From an uncultured Collinsella sp. (lineage in GTDB: Bacteria > Actinomycetota > Coriobacteriia > Coriobacteriales > Coriobacteriaceae), in contig CAUGNZ010000036.1 of the NCBI GenBank assembly GCA_959601045.1, positions 1-14,451 of the forward strand: a stretch of 14,451 bases of DNA, written 5' to 3'. The notes below the pieces were generated by a model that ran no database searches, was not told the DNA's origin, and was given only the letters and a program-made list of their open reading frames with translations. Made by a program: the position numbers and the translations under genes. This document shows positions 5,400 to 12,272 of this stretch, in pieces (positions within the stretch are counted from its first letter, which is position 1; the number at the start of each line of letters is the position of its first letter).

Positions 5400-7853
5400 C
5401 TAGATAAGCCCAAAGTGTTCGAGCGCGGTGACGACGCCGTCGTGGTCGAAGCTGTCGGTTACGTAGTCGGCCTTTTCCTTGAGGAAGTCCGGCGCGTTGC
5501 CCATGGCGATGCCAACATCGACCGCCTCCATGAGGGCGATGTCGTTGCTCGCGTCGCCAATGCCATATACGGTGCCGTGGTCTGGTCCCAGGGCGTCAAG
5601 CACAGCCTTGATTCCGGCCCGTTTGGTGCACTCGCGCGGCGAGATTTCTGTGACCTCGAGCTCGAGCTCGTTGAGGCAGAGCAGAGGTCCAAGCTCTTCA
5701 TCTTGGGCGATGCGGTTGGCAAGTGGTGTGGACATAAGAATTTTATAGGCGTTGTAGTGCTCAAGTTGCGTGACGGCGTCGCCCACGGTGCGTGCGTAGC
5801 CGTACGTCTCGGGGGCATCTGCACTCATGCGCACGACGCGATCGATGCCCTCAAAGCGAATGACCTCGCCCGATTGCTCGAGATAGGGGGCGAGGCGCTG
5901 TAGCAGACCAGGGTTTATGGCTGCATTTCGCACGATACGCCCCTCGAGTTCGGCGTAACCGCCCGCGAGGCACACGACGCCTGCCCACGGCAGCTCGAGC
6001 AGCTTGGGATGGATGCAGCTGAGGGTGCGCCCCGTACAGATAAAGGCTTTGTTGCCGTTGGCGACAAACGTGCGAATTGCCTGTGCAACCGTCTCGTTGG
6101 GATAGGGGGAGAGGTCTCGCTCACCCTCGGGAAGCTCCTGGGCAAGTCTGGGATCTTGCCAGGCGAGCGTACCGTCGATGTCGAAGAAGCAGACATTGCC
6201 ATGCTTTTTGGTGGCGTCGGCGGCATGAGAAGGCGAGGCGGCGAATGCAAAACCCGGTTCGAGTCCCATAATCCGATCAAAGTGCTCTTTGACGCGGGGT
6301 ACCGAGATGCCGATGATTACCTGAGCGGTCTTGCCGGTGACGATGAGGCCTTTGGCACCCGCTGCGACAAAGGTCGCATTGTCCGCGACGATGGAAGGGT
6401 CCACGACTTCGACGCGCAGCCGCGTGGCGCAGTTGGTTGCGCCCACAATGTTGGAGACGCCGCCCAGAAGCGTCACAACCTGCTCGGCGAGCAGATGATC
6501 TTGTGAGGCCTGGTCGCCGGAAGCGCCGGTTTTGGATGAGCGCTTTTCGTCAACGTCGTCTCCCGTCAAGCGCGAGAGCGCCGCGTTGCTGGCGATGTGG
6601 TCCTCGCGTCCCGGGGTTTTAAGGTCAAAGGTCAGGATAAGACCTCGAAAGCTCAGAAAGAAGATGACGCTAAAGATGAGTCCGATTCCGAGTGCCAAAA
6701 GGTAGGAGCCGGCATGCGTCCGCATGAGCGGGATAAAGTTGAAGGCAGCCATTTCCATAAAACCGCCCGAGAAGATGCCGACGACGCCAAAGAAGTTCAT
6801 GGCCATGGCGAGGCAGGACGATAGGACGGCATAGAGCAAAAAGAGTCCGGGATAGGTGAACATAAAGAGAAACTCGAGCGGTTCGGTGACGCCGCAGACC
6901 ACTGAGGCAACAATGGCGGGAACCAGGATGACCTTGAGGGCAGCGCGGCGCTCGGGCTTTGCGGTGGAGTAGAACGCAGCCGCGATGGCGGGAAGGCCAA
7001 AGAGCTTGACCCAACCGGTGGCGGTGAAACCAGCCCAGGGCGCTAGCTCGTTGAGGGGGCGCGTGCTGTGCGAGAGGATGGGAAGCAAGTTGGTCCATGT
7101 GGCGTAGATGCCGTCGTTAATAACTAAATTGTCGTAGTAGATAGGCATGTAGAGCAGGTGGTGCAGCCCCATGGGCTCGAGTGCTCGCTCCAAAAACACA
7201 AAGATACCCACGCCGAGGGGGCCGACGCCCGCAAGTGCGTGGCGCAGCGTTTCGGTCGCTGCGTATACGAAGGGCACGATGGCGGCCGAGATGGCGGCAA
7301 GGGCGAACACGGCAAAAAAGCTGATGAGGTAGACCAGCGAGGAACCCGAGAAGGTACCGAGCCAATCGGGAACCTTGGCATCGTAGAAGCGGTCATGGAT
7401 GGCGACGACGGTTGCCGACACCGCCAGCGGGCCAATAATGCCGGTGTCGAGTGTCTTGATGCCGTCGATGATGGTGATGCCGCTAGCGGAGGTCAAAGAC
7501 GACGGGTACTTAAGTCCAAGGTTGTCTCCGCTCAGCTTAATGATCTCGCTCAAAAAGAAGCAATAGGCAAAATAGGCCACGAGCGCCTCGAGGCAACAAC
7601 GTGCCGGTTGCTTTTGGGCAAGGCCGATGGGCAGCGCTACGGCAAAAAGGAGCGGAAGTCGTTTAAAGACCGTCCACGAGCCACGCTGGATGATAGTCCA
7701 AAAAACGTACCAAGGGGTTCCGTATACGGCGAGGTCGCCGACGATATCCGCAGACGTTGCGAGGGCGGAGACGCCGACCATAAGGCCCGATATGGAAAAC
7801 AACATGGCGGGCGCGAACATTGCCCCGCCAAAGCGTTGGATTTTTTGCAGCAT
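5400..7853 (-). CDS. PTS sugar permease EIIC-EIIB fused to a HAD phosphatase
   Basis: The 817 residues form three modules. Residues 1 to about 420 are a glucose-superfamily EIIC (N-terminus MLQKIQRFGGAMF, GlvC/alpha-glucoside-like) with about ten membrane segments and the substrate-site motif GVTEPLEF at 321-328. Residues about 450-530 are EIIB, with phosphoacceptor Cys475 in TNCATRLR. Residues about 552-817 are a Cof-type HAD-IIB phosphatase with DIDGT (nucleophile D558, acid D560), the CTGRT motif, and GDASND (D767, D771). The reading frame is continuous, so this is a true fusion. EIIA is absent and must come from elsewhere. A sugar phosphorylated on import could be dephosphorylated by the same polypeptide, but that is inference. 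ATG 7853 follows GGAGG with 6-nt spacing. A GntR-type repressor is divergent from it. Substrate is probably an alpha-glucoside and is unproven. Confidence 0.9.
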   Translation of the reverse strand: MLQKIQRFGGAMFAPAMLFSISGLMVGVSALATSADIVGDLAVYGTPWYVFWTIIQRGSWTVFKRLPLLFAVALPIGLAQKQPARCCLEALVAYFAYCFFLSEIIKLSGDNLGLKYPSSLTSASGITIIDGIKTLDTGIIGPLAVSATVVAIHDRFYDAKVPDWLGTFSGSSLVYLISFFAVFALAAISAAIVPFVYAATETLRHALAGVGPLGVGIFVFLERALEPMGLHHLLYMPIYYDNLVINDGIYATWTNLLPILSHSTRPLNELAPWAGFTATGWVKLFGLPAIAAAFYSTAKPERRAALKVILVPAIVASVVCGVTEPLEFLFMFTYPGLFLLYAVLSSCLAMAMNFFGVVGIFSGGFMEMAAFNFIPLMRTHAGSYLLALGIGLIFSVIFFLSFRGLILTFDLKTPGREDHIASNAALSRLTGDDVDEKRSSKTGASGDQASQDHLLAEQVVTLLGGVSNIVGATNCATRLRVEVVDPSIVADNATFVAAGAKGLIVTGKTAQVIIGISVPRVKEHFDRIMGLEPGFAFAASPSHAADATKKHGNVCFFDIDGTLAWQDPRLAQELPEGERDLSPYPNETVAQAIRTFVANGNKAFICTGRTLSCIHPKLLELPWAGVVCLAGGYAELEGRIVRNAAINPGLLQRLAPYLEQSGEVIRFEGIDRVVRMSADAPETYGYARTVGDAVTQLEHYNAYKILMSTPLANRIAQDEELGPLLCLNELELEVTEISPRECTKRAGIKAVLDALGPDHGTVYGIGDASNDIALMEAVDVGIAMGNAPDFLKEKADYVTDSFDHDGVVTALEHFGLI

Positions 7854-7896
7854 GTTCTGCCTCCCGAATATCGAGGCGCGTTGCGCATGGTGAAAC

Positions 7897-7919
7897 GTTT
7901 AAACAATGGATTCATTGTA
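7897..7919 (-). promoter_or_regulatory. Putative repressor operator and -10 box of the PTS gene
   Basis: The palindrome GTTTAAAC (7897-7904, followed by AA) sits just downstream of TACAAT (7919-7914 on the minus strand), a 5/6 match to a -10 box. It would overlap the expected transcription start of the PTS gene, where a bound repressor blocks transcription. No good -35 box is seen at 16-18 bp. The same motif recurs at 8019-8026 and, in degenerate form, before the ABC operon. Confidence 0.5.
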
Positions 7920-8018
7920 GAGGACCAGACGATTGTCGTACCGGCAGTTTTGAGCGAAACCGGTTTGGGCGGGACAGAAACCGTCAACGGTTAAATCCTG
8001 TCGCTTTGCCGATAATCG

Positions 8019-8028
8019 GTTTAAACAA
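8019..8028. promoter_or_regulatory. Putative operator before the GntR gene
   Basis: GTTTAAACAA recurs here, 122 bp from its copy in front of the PTS gene and 52 bp before the regulator start codon. It would overlap a weak -35 region for a -10-like TATCGT at 8043-8048, consistent with autorepression. The two sites bracket the divergent intergenic region. Confidence 0.5.
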
Positions 8029-8080
8029 CTTTAAGAAATGCTATCGTGCCTAACCATACATATTCATTAGAGGTGAAGTC

Positions 8081-8800
8081 ATGCCAAAAGCGATTTACGA
8101 AGGAATCTACCGCGAGATCCGTTCGCGCATCATTAACGGGACTTATGCGTTTCAGGAGATGCTGCCAACCGAAGCCGAGCTGACCGCGGAGTTTGGCTGC
8201 ACGCGCAATACCGTTCGACGCGCCTTGAGCATGCTGGCCGACCAGATGTTTGTGCAGCCTATACACGGCAAGGGCGTGCGCGTTATTTGGCTCAAGGGCG
8301 AAACCGATATGCTCGGCGCACTCGAGGAAGTCGAGTCGTTTGGCGAATTTGCAAAGCGCAACAATGCCGTTGCATCGACGGACGTTAAGTCTTTTGAACA
8401 TTTGATTTGCACCGAGCAACTCTCTCGTCGCCTGGGCTTTAAGGTAGGCGAGGAGTTGATTCGCGTGGTGCGTGTCCGAAGCCTTAACGGCAATGCGCGC
8501 CAAGTAGACCATGGTTACTTTTTGGAGTCAATCGCCAAGGGCCTGACGCCCGAGATCGCCGCAAAGTCAATTTACGACTATCTGGAGCACAAACGCGGCG
8601 TCAAGGTGATGGCGAGTCGCCGTACAGTGAGCGTCGAGCTTGCCAACGATGAGGACTGCAGCTATCTTGACCTCGGCAAATACAACTGTGTTGCCGTCAT
8701 GGAGAGCCAGTCGTACACCTCGGACGGCATCTTGTTCGAGGTCACGCATGCCCGCACGCATCCCGAGATCTTCCACTACCGCGTCAACTCCAAGCGATAG
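8081..8800 (+). CDS. GntR/HutC-family repressor with UTRA effector domain (TreR-like)
   Basis: The product has 239 residues. The N-terminal winged helix-turn-helix (about 5-69) has the GntR signature LPTEAELTAEFGCTRNTVRRAL followed by the wing IHGKGVRV. Residues about 88-235 fit the UTRA ligand-binding domain of the HutC subfamily (ending GILFEVTHARTHPEIFHYRV). Overall it resembles sugar-phosphate-responsive repressors such as TreR, so the effector may be the phosphosugar made by the adjacent PTS. ATG 8081 follows AGAGGTG (8069-8075). It is divergent from the PTS fusion and upstream of the ABC operon, and palindromes near both promoters suggest it controls both and itself. Family certain; ligand inferred. 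Confidence 0.9.
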   Translation: MPKAIYEGIYREIRSRIINGTYAFQEMLPTEAELTAEFGCTRNTVRRALSMLADQMFVQPIHGKGVRVIWLKGETDMLGALEEVESFGEFAKRNNAVASTDVKSFEHLICTEQLSRRLGFKVGEELIRVVRVRSLNGNARQVDHGYFLESIAKGLTPEIAAKSIYDYLEHKRGVKVMASRRTVSVELANDEDCSYLDLGKYNCVAVMESQSYTSDGILFEVTHARTHPEIFHYRVNSKR

Positions 8801-8841
8801 CCGGCTAGCTCGCAGCCTGACGAGACTCATGCCCTCAAAGC

Positions 8842-8890
8842 GAAAACGCCCGGTCAAACCGACGATGCATCGGCTTGACCGGGCGTTTTC
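8842..8890. terminator. Strong terminator after the GntR gene, possibly bidirectional
   Basis: GAAAACGCCCGGTCAA (8842-8857) pairs with 8875-8890. After one mismatch the stem continues CCGA/TCGG around a 7-nt loop. TTTTCTCT trails the plus-strand stem and TTTTCG the minus-strand one. It insulates the regulator from the ABC operon. Confidence 0.85.
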
Positions 8891-8911
8891 TCTGCATTCG
8901 ATAACAAATAA

Positions 8912-8923
8912 TTGTTTATACAA
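8912..8923. promoter_or_regulatory. Putative distal operator of the ABC operon
   Basis: TTGTTTATACAA resembles the extended form (TTGTTTAAACAA) of the palindromes around the PTS/GntR intergenic region. It lies 75 bp upstream of a second such site, about seven helical turns, so looping between the two would be possible. Confidence 0.4.
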
Positions 8924-8986
8924 AACTTGTCAAGTATCAAGTTGAAATTACCGTTCACCGAAGTTTTTCTACCGCTCTAGTAATAC

Positions 8987-9022
8987 TTGTTCAAACAACT
9001 AGCCAAATAGCGTATTGTACAA
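8987..9022 (+). promoter_or_regulatory. Promoter and proximal operator of the ABC sugar-importer operon
   Basis: TTCAAA (8990-8995) and TATTGT (9013-9018) are 17 bp apart, each matching the -35/-10 consensus at four of six positions. The -35 box lies within TTGTTCAAACAA (8987-8998; arms TTGTT/AACAA), similar to the presumed GntR operator. A further perfect palindrome TTGTACAA (9015-9022) overlaps the -10 box. The arrangement fits repression by the adjacent GntR protein, which is untested inference. Confidence 0.45.
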
Positions 9023-9061
9023 ATCAGCAAAAGGGGCAAAGTCCCCGAGCCAATCTCCGAA

Positions 9062-9083
9062 GGCGGCGGCAAAGGGTGCCGCC
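9062..9083 (+). other. Leader stem-loop before the binding-protein gene
   Basis: GGCGGC (9062-9067) pairs with GCCGCC (9078-9083), ending 23 nt before the start codon and just upstream of the RBS. A smaller GGGG/CCCC stem (9033-9046) precedes it. It may stabilise the mRNA 5' end or affect RBS access. It matches no riboswitch I know. Confidence 0.35.
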
Positions 9084-9106
9084 ACGGTGTGAAAGGGTGG
9101 ATTGTA

Positions 9107-10423
9107 ATGAAGAACGAAATGAGCAGAAGGCAGTTCCTGGGCTTTGCTGGTTCCGCGGCTGCGGTTCTTGGTCTGGGTCTCGTGGGCTGCGGTGGCTCCG
9201 CCGGCTCCGGCTCCTCTGCTTCTGGCGACGCTGCCGAGGTCTACTTCCTCCAATTCAAGCCCGAGGTCGACAAGGAGTGGAAGGAGATCGCCAAGGCGTA
9301 CAAGGAGGAGAAGGGCGTCGAGGTCAAGATCGTGACCGCCGCCTCCAACACCTACGAGGAGAAGCTCAAGTCCGAGATGTCCAAGAGCTCCGCTCCGACC
9401 CTGTTCCAGGTCAACGGCCCCACCGGTCTTAAGAACTGGAAGGATTACTGCGCCGACCTGTCCGATACCAAGCTCCGCGGCGAGCTCATTGACGACTCCC
9501 TGGCTCTGCAGTCCGATGGCAAGGATTTGGGTATCGACTGGGTCCAGGAGAGCTACGGCATCATCTACAACAAGCAGCTGCTCGAGAAGGCTGGCTACAA
9601 GGCCGAGGACATCAACTCCTTCGACAAGCTGAAGGCTTGCGCTGACGACATTCAGGCCCGCAAGGACGAGCTTGGCGTTGAGGGCGCCTTCACTTCCGCC
9701 GGCATGGATGACTCCTCCAGCTGGCGTTACACCACCCACCTCGCCAACCTCCCGCTCTACTACGAGTTCGAGAAGGAGCACAACCAGGAGGACGACGAGA
9801 TCAAGGGCGAGTATCTCGACAACTTTAAGCAGATCTTCGACCTGTATATCACCGACTCCACCTGCGATCCTTCGCAGCTTGCCTCCAAGACCGGTGACGA
9901 CGCCACCAACGAGTTCGCAACCGGCAAGGCCGTCTTCTATCAGAACGGCTCTTGGGCCTACGCTGACCTCACCAAGGCCGGTATGACCGACGACCAGCTC
10001 GGCATGCTGCCGATCTACATCGGCGTCGACGGCGAGGAGAACCAGGGCCTGTGCTCCGGCGGCGAGAACTACTGGTGCGTGAGTTCCCAGGCTTCCGAGG
10101 ATGCTCAGAAGGCCACCGAGGACTTCATGTACTGGTGCGTCACCGCTGACACCCCGACCAGCATCATCGCCGACAAGATGGGTCTGACCGCTCCGTTCAA
10201 GAGCGCCAAGGAGACCACCAACGTCTTCTCGCAGCAGGCCGTTGCCATGGCCAAGGACGGCAAGAAGACCGTCGCTTGGGACTTCGTCTACATTCCCTCT
10301 GAGGAGTGGAAGAAGAACCTCAAGCAGGCTCTGATTGCCTACGCTGCCGACAACAGCAAATGGGACGGCGTCAAGAACGCCTTCGTCGATGGCTGGAAGA
10401 CCGAGAAGGCTGCTTCCGAGTAA
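9107..10423 (+). CDS. ABC transporter sugar-binding lipoprotein (family 1)
   Basis: The chosen start is ATG 9107 (438 residues), with GAAAGGGTGG at 9091-9100 as RBS; the in-frame GTG at 9089 lies upstream of this RBS and is rejected. The N-terminus combines a twin-arginine-like motif (SRRQFLG, R7-R8) with a lipobox LVGC (lipidated Cys28), followed by a Gly/Ser linker. The mature part has the fold and motifs of family 1 extracellular solute-binding proteins: a YGIIYNK hinge-proximal strand, FATGKAVFYQNGSW, and a C-terminal W-rich helical lobe. It captures sugar outside the membrane and delivers it to the two downstream permeases. Codon use is strongly biased towards C-ending codons compared with its neighbours, suggesting high expression. 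Ligand unknown; alpha-glucosides or maltodextrins are plausible from context. Confidence 0.93.
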   Translation: MKNEMSRRQFLGFAGSAAAVLGLGLVGCGGSAGSGSSASGDAAEVYFLQFKPEVDKEWKEIAKAYKEEKGVEVKIVTAASNTYEEKLKSEMSKSSAPTLFQVNGPTGLKNWKDYCADLSDTKLRGELIDDSLALQSDGKDLGIDWVQESYGIIYNKQLLEKAGYKAEDINSFDKLKACADDIQARKDELGVEGAFTSAGMDDSSSWRYTTHLANLPLYYEFEKEHNQEDDEIKGEYLDNFKQIFDLYITDSTCDPSQLASKTGDDATNEFATGKAVFYQNGSWAYADLTKAGMTDDQLGMLPIYIGVDGEENQGLCSGGENYWCVSSQASEDAQKATEDFMYWCVTADTPTSIIADKMGLTAPFKSAKETTNVFSQQAVAMAKDGKKTVAWDFVYIPSEEWKKNLKQALIAYAADNSKWDGVKNAFVDGWKTEKAASE

Positions 10424-10454
10424 GCAGTTGCTGCCCAAGCTATCTGATTAGCGA

Positions 10455-10490
10455 CAGGGGGCGGGCAGACGTAGGTTTGCCCGCCCCCTG
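10455..10490 (+). other. Intra-operon stem-loop after the binding-protein gene
   Basis: CAGGGGGCGGGCA (10455-10467) and TGCCCGCCCCCTG (10478-10490) form a perfect 13-bp GC-rich stem with a 10-nt loop. No T-tract follows and the next RBS begins 7 nt later. Such hairpins after binding-protein genes usually protect the upstream mRNA from 3' exonucleases or partly attenuate, giving more binding protein than permease. Confidence 0.75.
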
Positions 10491-10510
10491 CATATTGAAA
10501 GGACCCTTCT

Positions 10511-11365
10511 ATGGGCAAAGCACTCAAGCGCTGGTGGCCGCTCTTTATGCTGCCCACGTGCCTGGCGTTTATGATCGGGTTCGTGATCCCTTTTATCCAG
10601 GGCTTCTATCTCTCGTTCTGCCAGTTTATTACCATTAACAACGCGCACTTTGTCGGTATCGCGAACTACGTGCGCGCGCTGTCCGATCCGCAGTTTGCCA
10701 CGTCGTTCTTCTTTACCGTGGCGTTTGCCTTCCTGTCGACGGTGCTCATCAACGTGATCGCCCTGGCAATTGCGCAGGCGCTCACCCGCAAGGCGCTCAA
10801 AGGCACCAACATCTTCCGTACGATCTTCTTTATGCCTAACCTGATCGGCGGCATCGTGCTGGGCTACATCTGGCAGATCTTGATCAACTGCCTGCTCTCC
10901 AACATCGGCGCCCAGCTCATCGCCCTTAACTCTGCTGCTGGTTTCTGGGGCCTTATCATCCTGACCCTGTGGCAGCAGGTCGGCTACATGATGATCATCT
11001 ACATCGCCGGTCTGCAGTCCATTCCGTCCGACTACATCGAGGCCGCCAAGGTTGACGGTGCCACGGCATGGCAGACGTTCTGGAAGGTTAAGATCCCCAA
11101 TCTGATGCCGACGATTACCATCTGCCTGTTCCTGTCCATCACCAACGGCTTTAAGCTGTTCGACCAGAACCTCGCCCTTACCGGCGGCGCCCCTGCGCAC
11201 TCCACCGAGATGCTCGCCCTGAACATCTACAACACGTTCTATTCGCGTGCCGGTATCGCATGGCAGGGCATCGGTCAGGCCAAGGCGGTTATCTTCTGCA
11301 TCCTGGTCGTAGCCATCTCCATGATTCAGCTTAAGGCCACGAGGTCCAAGGAGGTGCAGCAGTAA
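10511..11365 (+). CDS. ABC sugar transporter permease (MalF/UgpA type)
   Basis: The 284 residues contain about six membrane helices (roughly 10-32, 66-92, 103-127, 145-168, 198-216, 252-274). The coupling-helix EAA motif EAAKVDGATAWQTFWKVKIP is at 177-196 and docks on the ATPase. ATG 10511 follows GAAAGGA (10497-10503). The sequence fits the first permease of the CUT1 importer family, which takes up di- and oligosaccharides or polyols. It overlaps the next gene by one base. Confidence 0.92.
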   Translation: MGKALKRWWPLFMLPTCLAFMIGFVIPFIQGFYLSFCQFITINNAHFVGIANYVRALSDPQFATSFFFTVAFAFLSTVLINVIALAIAQALTRKALKGTNIFRTIFFMPNLIGGIVLGYIWQILINCLLSNIGAQLIALNSAAGFWGLIILTLWQQVGYMMIIYIAGLQSIPSDYIEAAKVDGATAWQTFWKVKIPNLMPTITICLFLSITNGFKLFDQNLALTGGAPAHSTEMLALNIYNTFYSRAGIAWQGIGQAKAVIFCILVVAISMIQLKATRSKEVQQ

Positions 11366-12204
11366 TGAAACGCGATAAGGTTATCAACCGCGCGCTCTCG
11401 ATTTTCTTTACGATCCTGTCGCTCGCGTGGATCTACCCCGTGTTCATGATTGCGCTCAATTCCTTTAAAAAGGGAACTGCAATCAGCACCACCACGGCAT
11501 TCGATTTGCTCACGCCCGAGACGTTCAACGGTCTCGCAAACTACGTGCACGCTCTTAACGAGCAAGGCTTTGCCTCGGCGTTTATGTACTCGCTCATCAT
11601 CACGGTCACGTCGGTCGTGCTGATCTTGGTGTGCTGCTCCATGTGCGCTTGGTACGTGGTTCGCGTCAACAGCAAGATCTCGAACTTCTTCTATTACCTG
11701 TTCGTGTTCTCGATGGTCGTACCGTTCCAGATGCTCATGTTCACGCTGTCCAATTTGGCGGACCGCATTGGCTTTAACACGCCGTTCAACATCTGCTTTA
11801 TCTATCTGGGCTTTGGCGCGGGCCTGGCGGTCTTTATGTTCGCCGGCTTTGTAAAGAACATCCCGCTCGAGATCGAAGAGGCGGCCATGATTGATGGCTG
11901 CAACCCGGTCCAGGTGTTCTTTAAAATCGTCCTTCCCATCATGAAGCCCACCTATCTTTCGGTCGGCATTCTCGAGACCATGTGGGTCTGGAACGACTAC
12001 TTGCTGCCCTACCTCACCCTCGACTCCACCAAGTACAAGACCATTCCTATCTTGATCCAGTACTTCCGCGGCGGCTATGGCCACGTCGAGCTCGGCCCCA
12101 TGATGGCCTGCATCATGATGGTCGTTATCCCCATCGTCATCATGTACATCCTCTGCCAGAAGTACATCATCGACGGCGTGGTGGCAGGTGCCGTCAAGGG
12201 CTGA
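11365..12204 (+). CDS. ABC sugar transporter permease (MalG/UgpE type)
   Basis: The 279 residues contain about six membrane helices, with the EAA motif EEAAMIDGCNPVQVFFKIVLP at about 171-191. The start ATG overlaps the previous stop codon (TAATG), and AAGGAGGTG (11348-11356) is an excellent RBS inside the upstream gene, so the two permeases are translationally coupled and made in equal amounts. It forms the second half of the CUT1 membrane channel. Confidence 0.92.
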   Translation: MKRDKVINRALSIFFTILSLAWIYPVFMIALNSFKKGTAISTTTAFDLLTPETFNGLANYVHALNEQGFASAFMYSLIITVTSVVLILVCCSMCAWYVVRVNSKISNFFYYLFVFSMVVPFQMLMFTLSNLADRIGFNTPFNICFIYLGFGAGLAVFMFAGFVKNIPLEIEEAAMIDGCNPVQVFFKIVLPIMKPTYLSVGILETMWVWNDYLLPYLTLDSTKYKTIPILIQYFRGGYGHVELGPMMACIMMVVIPIVIMYILCQKYIIDGVVAGAVKG

Positions 12205-12228
12205 TGCCGTAACTGTTTTGCAAGTTTC

Positions 12229-12255
12229 TGCGGCGCCCCTCAGCGCGGCGCCGCA
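12229..12255 (+). other. Stem-loop between permease and ATPase genes
   Basis: TGCGGCGCC (12229-12237) and GGCGCCGCA (12247-12255) form a perfect 9-bp stem with a 9-nt loop, only a few bases before the ATPase RBS (AAAGG at 12261). There is no T-tract. It may set the level of ATPase against permease, or be an mRNA-processing or stability element. Confidence 0.6.
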
Positions 12256-12272
12256 CATCGAAAGGTAAAGAC

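Noticed and set aside
9089..9106. Upstream GTG start of the binding protein
   Set aside because: It lies before the RBS GAAAGGGTGG. ATG 9107 gives a normal lipoprotein signal peptide.
8999..10438. 479-codon minus-strand frame opposite the binding-protein gene
   Set aside because: This is a shadow ORF caused by the strong C-ending codon bias of the plus-strand gene. The Leu/Val/Gly-rich product has no recognisable domain.
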